A program made the translations under genes and the position numbers. From Aeromicrobium wangtongii (GTDB lineage Bacteria; Actinomycetota; Actinomycetes; Propionibacteriales; Nocardioidaceae): DNA of 64,000 nucleotides. This document shows, piece after piece, positions 58,723 through 64,000 of the stretch (position 1 is the stretch's first letter; each line of letters begins with the position of its first letter). The notes under the pieces were generated by a model. That model made no database searches. It had not been told where the DNA came from and worked only from the letters and a program-made list of their open reading frames with translations. The stretch covers positions 620,001 to 684,000 of the forward strand of contig NZ_CP102173.1 of assembly GCF_024584515.1 (NCBI RefSeq), read 5' to 3'.

Positions 58723-60468
58723 TCAGGCCTGGGCGGCGATCCCGCGCGCCGGGACGCTGCCGACCTGACGCAGCAGCCGTGCCTTGACCGCCGGCCGCAG
58801 CCGCAGCTCGAAGGCGTCCCGCACGGCGCGGTTGCGCAGCTCGTAGCCGCCGGGGCCGACGCGCAGGACACCCAGGTCCGAGAGCTCGTCGAGGCTCGCC
58901 TGGATGTCCCCGAAGCGATCGGGCCGGTCCTGGTCTGCGTGGGCGATCTCGCGCAACAGGTCGCCCGAAGCGGGGCGGTCGAGGACGGCCAGCAGCTGGC
59001 ACAGCTCGGTCTCCGCCACGCTCAGCTGCTCCAGGATCGTCCGGAAGTAGTTGCCCATCGGGAAGGCACCCGCATAGGCACTGGGATCGTTGTACAGATC
59101 GACCCCGCTGGTCGTCGAGATGATCCAGCCCGAGGAGATCCAGTCCCTGAGCACCGCGACGGCGCGACCGGCGAGCCGGTCGCTCTGCTCGGCCAGCTCG
59201 GCCAGCAGCCGGGGGGACGGGACGCAGGACAGGGAGGCGGTCGCCAGCGCGACCAGACCGCGGTCGGAGAGGGGACCGACCGAGACGCGGTGCACCGCGA
59301 TCGGACCGTCGGACAGCTGCGCGGTCAGCAGGTCACCGGCTTCGTCCGACGTGATCACCACGATGACGCGGGGGACGGCCGCGTCGACGCCGCTGAAGAA
59401 GGTCCTCAGCAGATCCACGTCGGTGGCCGGGTCGTTGTCGGTCGGGCCCCACACGGTGATGTCGGAGCGGCGGTGGCTCGCGAGGCGGGTGAGCCGGTGG
59501 GCGGCCGACGTGCGCGGGCCGTCCTCGATCAGGTGCCGCAGGTGCGCGTGCTCGACCGTCGCCACGGCGGCGTCCAGCAGGGCGCCGCGGCCCGATCCGT
59601 TCGGACCGGTCAGGCACACCACATCGCATCCGTCGCCGGCGATCGCGGCGCGGATGTCTGCCGCGAGCGACGACACCGAAGCACTGTCGCCGATGAACGG
59701 GCGACTGCCCGTGTCGGCGGCGGGCTCGGACGAGAGCAGCTGGATGTGCAGCGCCCTGCTCTGCGGAGAGGGATCGGCGCCGAGCTCCTGGGACAGGCAC
59801 ACCCGCAGGTGCTCGAAGGCACGCAGCGCCAGCTCGGTCTCACCGAGCGCCAGGTGGGCCTGCATCAGGGTGCGGTGCGGGCGTTCGAAGCACGGGTCCT
59901 CGGCGATCGCCAAGGTCGAGAAGTCGATCGCGTCGCGCATCCACTGCAGCTTGAGGGCCGACTCCCCGGCGTCGGCCAGGATCGACTGGCGGCTGATCAG
60001 CAGCGAGTCGCGGGTCTGGGTCGCCCAGAAGCTCTTGTCGTCGTACGCGCGGAAGTCCGCGATGTAGAGCGCCTCGGTTTCTCGAGCCAGTGACACCACA
60101 CGGGCGTGGTCGCCGGCGTGCAGCGCTGCGCTGAGGTCGTGGGCGGCGCTCTGGAATGCGGTGACGTCGGCCCACGCATTGCGAAGGACCAGACCGCCGA
60201 GGTGACGTTCGATGCACGGCTCGTCCAGCACGTGACGCACTCGCGAGACCGCGGTGCGGAGGCTGGCGCGGGCCTTGTCCTCCTCGACGTCGGGCCACAG
60301 CTTGTCGATGATGCTGTGCACGCTGACGGTGCGGTTGTTGTTGAGCGCGAGCAGGCGCAGCAGGTCCGTGGTCTTGCCCGTGCTCCACTCGTCCGCCTCG
60401 ACGACATCCCCGTTCGAGCGACGAACGAAGAACCTGCCGAACATACGAATCTCGATGCGATCGTGCAT
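58723..60468 (-). CDS. SARP/BTAD-type transcriptional regulator with a degenerate NTPase-like domain
   Basis: The 581-residue protein begins with a winged-helix of OmpR/SARP type (EIRMFGRFFVRRSNGDVVEA, WSTGKTTDLLRLLALNNNRT, IIDKLWPDVEEDKARASLRT) and a bacterial transcriptional activation domain (about 100-245). A STAND-like region follows with VVCLTGPNGSGRGALLDAAV, where Arg replaces the Walker A Lys, so ATP hydrolysis is doubtful. Such proteins regulate secondary metabolism or cell-surface clusters. It is divergent from the PIG-L/WbqC operon across a 531-bp intergenic region and may control it. Confidence 0.85.
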   Translation of the reverse strand: MHDRIEIRMFGRFFVRRSNGDVVEADEWSTGKTTDLLRLLALNNNRTVSVHSIIDKLWPDVEEDKARASLRTAVSRVRHVLDEPCIERHLGGLVLRNAWADVTAFQSAAHDLSAALHAGDHARVVSLARETEALYIADFRAYDDKSFWATQTRDSLLISRQSILADAGESALKLQWMRDAIDFSTLAIAEDPCFERPHRTLMQAHLALGETELALRAFEHLRVCLSQELGADPSPQSRALHIQLLSSEPAADTGSRPFIGDSASVSSLAADIRAAIAGDGCDVVCLTGPNGSGRGALLDAAVATVEHAHLRHLIEDGPRTSAAHRLTRLASHRRSDITVWGPTDNDPATDVDLLRTFFSGVDAAVPRVIVVITSDEAGDLLTAQLSDGPIAVHRVSVGPLSDRGLVALATASLSCVPSPRLLAELAEQSDRLAGRAVAVLRDWISSGWIISTTSGVDLYNDPSAYAGAFPMGNYFRTILEQLSVAETELCQLLAVLDRPASGDLLREIAHADQDRPDRFGDIQASLDELSDLGVLRVGPGGYELRNRAVRDAFELRLRPAVKARLLRQVGSVPARGIAAQA

Positions 60469-60999
60469 GTGGCGAACCTCCGGGCTTGCTGCCTGGGTCC
60501 GGTTGTCTCGACCGTCTCGTCAGCGGGTTTTCACGCCCTGCTGGTGTGTGCCCTGGCACGTGCAAATGAATGGAATTTCATCCAGATTACGACTCGGATT
60601 CCGGTGTGTCGGGCGAATGCGAATATTGCCGCGATTGTGACCAACCGCCTGCAAGCACAGGGTATTTGGTCCCTCTTTGACGCTGCCTTGACGGCGCGCC
60701 CCCATCATGGGTGCCACGGGAGCGACCGCGTCGCTTCCGTTCACGGAGGCTTCCGTGGAGCGAGGCAGTCATCGCCCCGAGGGTGTCGTCTCGCCGCGGG
60801 AGAGGGAGGCTGTGCGGTACCCCTGGTGCCGCGCAGCCTCCTGCTTCTTCGCTCGCCGACAGGGGTGGCCGGCTTTGACGGAAATTTTCTCGCACCGTGC
60901 AGTAATGAGCCGATCCACCTTGGGGCTGGACATCGGATCGTGCTGGGGGCACGGCGCCGATGCGTCATGGCTCCGCCGTGCACATCCAGGGAGCCATGC
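60469..60999. other. 531-bp intergenic region of lower GC, probable control region
   Basis: This is the only stretch over 300 bases without a supported gene. Its left half (about 60560-60690) is the most AT-rich DNA seen in the window. It contains a strong hairpin at 60805-60841 and a smaller CACGGA/TCCGTG one near 60745. Short open frames here lack ribosome-binding sites and protein-like composition. No tRNA or known small RNA was recognised. Confidence 0.6.
60805..60841. terminator. 17-bp hairpin upstream of the PIG-L operon
   Basis: GGAGGCTGTGCGGTACC (60805-60821) pairs with 60825-60841 at all 17 positions (two G-U wobbles on the plus strand) around a CCT loop. TGCTTCTTCG follows. It could end a short transcript from the left, act as an attenuator in the leader of the 61000 operon, or protect an RNA end. 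Confidence 0.5.
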
Positions 61000-61686
61000 A
61001 TGATCGATCACGGAACAGGCGAGCCACGTTCGCCGCGTCGGGCCAGCCGGCTCGTCGTCGCGCCGCACGTCGGCGACGAGACGCTGGGCTGTGGCGGGCT
61101 GCTCGCCCGGCATCACGATGACGCGGCGGTCGTGATCCTCGCCGAGCCCGATGAGCGGCGCAAGGAGCAGCTGGTCGCCGCCCAGCACGCGCTGGGCCGG
61201 CCACCGGCCACCGTGCTCGGATTCTCCAGGCGCCATCTGGGCGAGGACATGGACCTGCTCGTCGGCATGCTGGCCGACCTGCTCCGGATCGTGCAGCCCT
61301 CGATGCTGTACCTGCCGTTCCCGTCCAACCACCACGACCGTGCGGTCGCATACGAGGCCGGCATGCGTGCTGTCCGTGCCCCACACGGGCACGGGGCGCG
61401 CCCAGGTCCGACGGTCCTGGTGTACGACGTGGGTGCGGTCGAGGTGCCCGAGTACGCCGAGGACGTCCGCTGGGGCGTCCACGAGCAGCTGGACGAGCGC
61501 GACCTCGAGCGCAAGATCGCCGCCGCGGTCGCCTACGGGTCGCCGCTGGCCGGTGGCCTGCGCAAGAACGCCCACGTCGTGGGGGAGGTCCACCACGTCG
61601 CATGGGCCGAGCAGTTCGCGGTGGTGCGCAGGTCGCCGGGTGCCCGGGTGGCGCGCGCGGCCGAGACCGTGGGCAGCACCTCATGA
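61000..61686 (+). CDS. PIG-L (LmbE-like) family protein with an altered catalytic motif
   Basis: The 228-residue protein has the LmbE/PIG-L fold signature APHVGDETLGCGGLLA. In the canonical AHPDDE motif the second residue pair is changed: His23 and Asp26 (zinc ligands) are present, but Gly25 replaces the Asp that acts as general base in MshB-type deacetylases. A further histidine motif is FPSNHHDRAV. The family deacetylates N-acetylglucosamine-containing compounds; here activity is uncertain. ATG 61000 has AGGGAG upstream. A WbqC-like gene overlaps by 4 nt. Confidence 0.8.
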   Translation: MIDHGTGEPRSPRRASRLVVAPHVGDETLGCGGLLARHHDDAAVVILAEPDERRKEQLVAAQHALGRPPATVLGFSRRHLGEDMDLLVGMLADLLRIVQPSMLYLPFPSNHHDRAVAYEAGMRAVRAPHGHGARPGPTVLVYDVGAVEVPEYAEDVRWGVHEQLDERDLERKIAAAVAYGSPLAGGLRKNAHVVGEVHHVAWAEQFAVVRRSPGARVARAAETVGSTS

Positions 61687-62372
61687 TCATCACCGGTCAC
61701 CAGGCAGACCTGCTCCCGCGGTCGGAGTTCTGGTACAAGATGGCGAAGGCCGATCTGTTCGACCTGAGGATCTACGACCCGCTCGAGGCACGCGGCTTCC
61801 AGCGCCGGGTCATGATGCGCGGCCGGTGGGCCTCGATCCCGATCATCGCGGGCCCGCCCGGCTCGCTGATCTCCGAGGCGCGGATCATCCCGGAGGAGAC
61901 CCGTGAGGCGCTGCGGGCGGTCGTGACGGAGCGATACCGCGACGCCAAGCACTGGTCACGGCACGGTCCGACGATCCTGGCGATGATCGACGACATCCAC
62001 ACCGAGCACCTGTGGCAGCTGAACCTTCAGCTGATCCTCGGCGTCCGGGAGGTGCTGGGCATCCGCACACCGGTGTCCATCGCGCCGCCGCCGGCCGGGA
62101 CCGGCGTCACCGACCTGATCTCGGTCATGCACCAGTACAACGCGACGAGCTACCTGTCAGGCACCGAGGGCCGCGCGTACGTCGACGATGACGAGAGCTA
62201 CCGCGACAGCGGCGTGCAGATCACCTGGTCGACCCACCGGCCGGTCACCGGGGACTCGATCCTGTCGGTGCTGATGGACTACGACGACCCGATGTCGGTC
62301 GTGATGGCCGAGGAGCCCTGGCTCGTCCATGCGTCCCCGGCCGGACCCGTCGGCAGCCGGCGACGGGTGTGA
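61683..62372 (+). CDS. WbqC-family protein
   Basis: A 229-residue protein with the WbqC N-terminal pattern (MIITGHQADLLPRSEFWYKM, with the GHQ-x-x-LLP motif) and the RRVMMRGRWASIPI segment. WbqC proteins occur in polysaccharide clusters and are thought to act with sugar or aminoacyl modification of glycans, but no activity is firmly known. It overlaps the PIG-L gene by ATGA and the next gene by GTGA, so the three are translationally coupled. Confidence 0.78.
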   Translation: MIITGHQADLLPRSEFWYKMAKADLFDLRIYDPLEARGFQRRVMMRGRWASIPIIAGPPGSLISEARIIPEETREALRAVVTERYRDAKHWSRHGPTILAMIDDIHTEHLWQLNLQLILGVREVLGIRTPVSIAPPPAGTGVTDLISVMHQYNATSYLSGTEGRAYVDDDESYRDSGVQITWSTHRPVTGDSILSVLMDYDDPMSVVMAEEPWLVHASPAGPVGSRRRV

Positions 62373-63385
62373 CGAGCCGTGGACGTCTCATGATCTTCGG
62401 AGTCATCTGCGCGGTGGCGCTGACCGGCGCCGGGGCGTGCGTCGTCATCGCGGTCCAGCGGGCCGCGGCGCGCGCCGACGCCCCACCGAAGGTCACCGTC
62501 ACCCCCGCCGAGGCGCTGGAGGGCGAACCGCGGGTCGTGTTCCGCAACACCGAGATCGGGTCGCGGTACGGACTGGTGTCGGTCGTGAGCCTGGCGGACC
62601 CCGACGGCCCACGGGCCTTCACCGATGTCGCGTGCGACCGGGTGTACGCCGCGGCGGGGACGACCAGCTGCCTGCGGGTCAAGCGGGGACTGGCCACGAC
62701 GTTCGAGGCCGTGCAGCTGGACGCCGACTGGAATCAGGTCGAGTCCTGGGGCCTGCCGGGCGTACCGAGTCGGACCCGTGTCTCGGCCGACGGCACGCTG
62801 GTGGCCACGACCTCGTTCGTGACCGGCCACTCGTACATGCAGGTCGGCTTCTCGACCGCGACGGACATCCGCGAGGTCGGCGGCAAGGACCTGGGCAACC
62901 TGGAGGAGTTCACGCTGGTCGTGAACGGCCGACGGGTCCGACCCGCCGACCGCAACATCTGGGGCGTCACGTTCGCCCGTGACGACAACACCTTCTACGC
63001 GACCGTGGCGACCGGTGGCACGACGTACCTGGCCCGCGGCGACCTGTCGGCGCGCACGCTGACGACGCTGCACGCGGGCGCCGAGTGCCCGTCCCTCTCG
63101 CCCGACGGCCGGCGGGTCGCCTTCAAGCACGACGTGGGCGGCTCCACCCCGCGGTGGCAGGTCGTCGTCCTGGACCTGGCATCGGGAGCGGAGACGACGC
63201 TGGACGGCGAGACGCGCAGCGTCGACGACCAGGTCGAGTGGCTCGACGACGACTCGCTGCTGTACGGGCTGCCCCGTGACGGCGAGGCCGGCGTGAGTGA
63301 CATCTGGCAGATCAAGACCACCGCCGGCGCCGCGCCCTCGATCTTCATCGAGCAGGCGTGGTCCCCGTCGATCGTGAGGAGCTGA
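62369..63385 (+). CDS. Membrane-anchored TolB/PD40-like beta-propeller protein
   Basis: The 338-residue protein has one N-terminal helix (IFGVICAVALTGAGACVVIA) and then beta-propeller repeats of the PD40 type, with blade markers TRVSADGTLVATTSFV, SLSPDGRRVAFKHD and VEWLDDDSLLYGL. It likely sits outside the membrane as a binding or sensing module. The GTG start is in a GTGA overlap with the WbqC-like gene. Function is otherwise unknown. Confidence 0.72.
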   Translation: MTSRGRLMIFGVICAVALTGAGACVVIAVQRAAARADAPPKVTVTPAEALEGEPRVVFRNTEIGSRYGLVSVVSLADPDGPRAFTDVACDRVYAAAGTTSCLRVKRGLATTFEAVQLDADWNQVESWGLPGVPSRTRVSADGTLVATTSFVTGHSYMQVGFSTATDIREVGGKDLGNLEEFTLVVNGRRVRPADRNIWGVTFARDDNTFYATVATGGTTYLARGDLSARTLTTLHAGAECPSLSPDGRRVAFKHDVGGSTPRWQVVVLDLASGAETTLDGETRSVDDQVEWLDDDSLLYGLPRDGEAGVSDIWQIKTTAGAAPSIFIEQAWSPSIVRS

Positions 63386-63387
63386 AC

Positions 63388-64000
63388 ATGGCCACTGACC
63401 TGCAGGGCGACGGACACGACGCCGCGACGGGAGCGGACCGCATCGCTCGCGTGGAGGCCTTCGGGGCGGCGGCGCAGGTGCGCCGGCTCCTCGCAGTCGG
63501 CCGCCGGGGACTGCCACTGGGGTACGACGCCGACACCGGTCAGTTCGCCCAGACGGTGCGACGCTCGGACGGGCCGGGAGGCCGGCCCCGCCCGGAGGGG
63601 GCCAGCCTGCGTTACGCGGCCATGGCAGCACTCGGGCTGTCGCGACTGGATGCCTCGCAGCAGCGCGCCGTGCTGGGCGGGACCACGGCCGCCGAGCTGG
63701 CCCGCGCGACGGGGGTGCTCGCCCGGGAGCAGGACGATCCGGGCGCCGTCGCCCTGGCGGCCTGGGCCGTGGCCGAGACGGCGGGCACGATCGACACGGC
63801 GCTGTTCTCCCGCCTCGGCGCGACGATCTCCAGCGGCCGTCCGCTCGAGACGGTCACGGTGTCGTGGATCGTGACGGCTGCCGTCGCGGCGGGCGGGGAG
63901 CTGCTCGCGATGGGGGAGGCGATGAGTGCTCGCCTGCTGGCGGCGCAGGGCGCCGAGGGGATCTATCCGCACGTCGTGCCGGCCACCGCACAGAACCGGT
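63388..64000 (+). CDS. Protein of unknown function, truncated by the window edge
   Basis: The frame from ATG 63388 stays open for 204 codons to the right edge. It follows the propeller gene by 2 nt with GAGGAG upstream. The translation has an acidic start, an Ala/Arg-rich helical character and several Trp/Ala segments (AVALAAWAVAETAGTIDTAL, SWIVTAAVAAGGELLAMGEA) that suggest an alpha-alpha barrel or other all-helical fold. I do not recognise the family. It belongs to the PIG-L/WbqC operon. Confidence 0.6.
   Translation, partial: MATDLQGDGHDAATGADRIARVEAFGAAAQVRRLLAVGRRGLPLGYDADTGQFAQTVRRSDGPGGRPRPEGASLRYAAMAALGLSRLDASQQRAVLGGTTAAELARATGVLAREQDDPGAVALAAWAVAETAGTIDTALFSRLGATISSGRPLETVTVSWIVTAAVAAGGELLAMGEAMSARLLAAQGAEGIYPHVVPATAQNR

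Noticed and set aside
60707-61003. A 98-residue open frame before the PIG-L gene
   Set aside because: It contains the 17-bp hairpin, lacks a ribosome-binding site and has no recognisable protein pattern.

Overview
The window is high-GC DNA with tightly overlapping genes (ATGA, GTGA and TGATG junctions throughout), many GTG starts, and a set of genes typical of Actinomycetota. SepX/GlpR, an RpfB-like resuscitation factor, a GT39 protein mannosyltransferase, and recurring TANNNT boxes 6-8 nt before the start codon (leaderless transcripts) all point the same way. From gene content and style I infer a member of the Nocardioidaceae (Aeromicrobium- or Nocardioides-like). That placement is an inference, not a measurement.

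The backbone follows a conserved actinobacterial order, which I recall in Mycobacterium tuberculosis as roughly Rv0993 to Rv1018: UDP-glucose pyrophosphorylase, glp/moeA, rimJ, sepX/glpR, pmt, rsmI, metG, tatD, rpfB, ksgA, ispE, glmU, prs, rplY, pth. Accessory blocks are inserted between these core genes. By position: 1-4.1 kb, cofactor and division genes (glp, moaC, mog, rimJ-type acetyltransferase, sepX/glpR) and tRNA-Ala; 4.2-7.9 kb, redox genes; 7.9-14.9 kb, the pmt/rsmI/metG/tatD/rpf/ksgA core; 14.9-35.0 kb, a 20 kb purine-catabolism island splitting ksgA from ispE; 36.0-37.0 kb, a nuclease-like gene bracketed by inverted palindromes; 37.0-42.5 kb, ABC-F, a MarR/amidase pair, a methyltransferase, tRNA-Gln and a class A beta-lactamase; 42.7-45.1 kb, glmU-prs; 45.2-54.0 kb, a surface-polysaccharide and signalling cluster; 54.1-55.4 kb, rplY-pth; 55.4-64 kb, a sugar transferase, a transporter, a BTAD/SARP-like regulator and a four-gene operon that runs off the right edge.

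The purine island reads as a full pathway. Xanthine dehydrogenase (Mo/Fe-S chain plus FAD subunit) makes urate. Urate oxidase, HIU hydrolase and OHCU decarboxylase make allantoin. Allantoinase and allantoate amidohydrolase carry it to ureidoglycine, and a PucG-type aminotransferase moves its amino group to glyoxylate, giving glycine and oxalurate. Two amidases just upstream are candidates for oxalurate/oxamate breakdown. An ABC importer, an NCS1 permease and an allantoin/hydantoin-type racemase would bring substrate in. Three promoters of the island carry a GlnR-like box at almost the same distance (33, 33 and 34 bp) from the -10 element, suggesting shared nitrogen control.

The most unusual item is the AbiEi/DUF559-like (PD-(D/E)XK nuclease-type) gene at 36 kb, flanked by two 56-bp palindromes in inverted orientation that match at 50 of 56 positions. 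It looks like a one-gene, palindrome-associated dispersing element. A third long palindrome of the same architecture but different sequence lies at 45.1 kb. Other notable signals are an in-frame repeat insertion in urate oxidase, mutually exclusive hairpins in the rplY leader, a degenerate GGDEF protein paired with a histidine kinase, a PIG-L protein lacking the usual catalytic aspartate, and a 531-bp low-GC intergenic region with a 17-bp hairpin.
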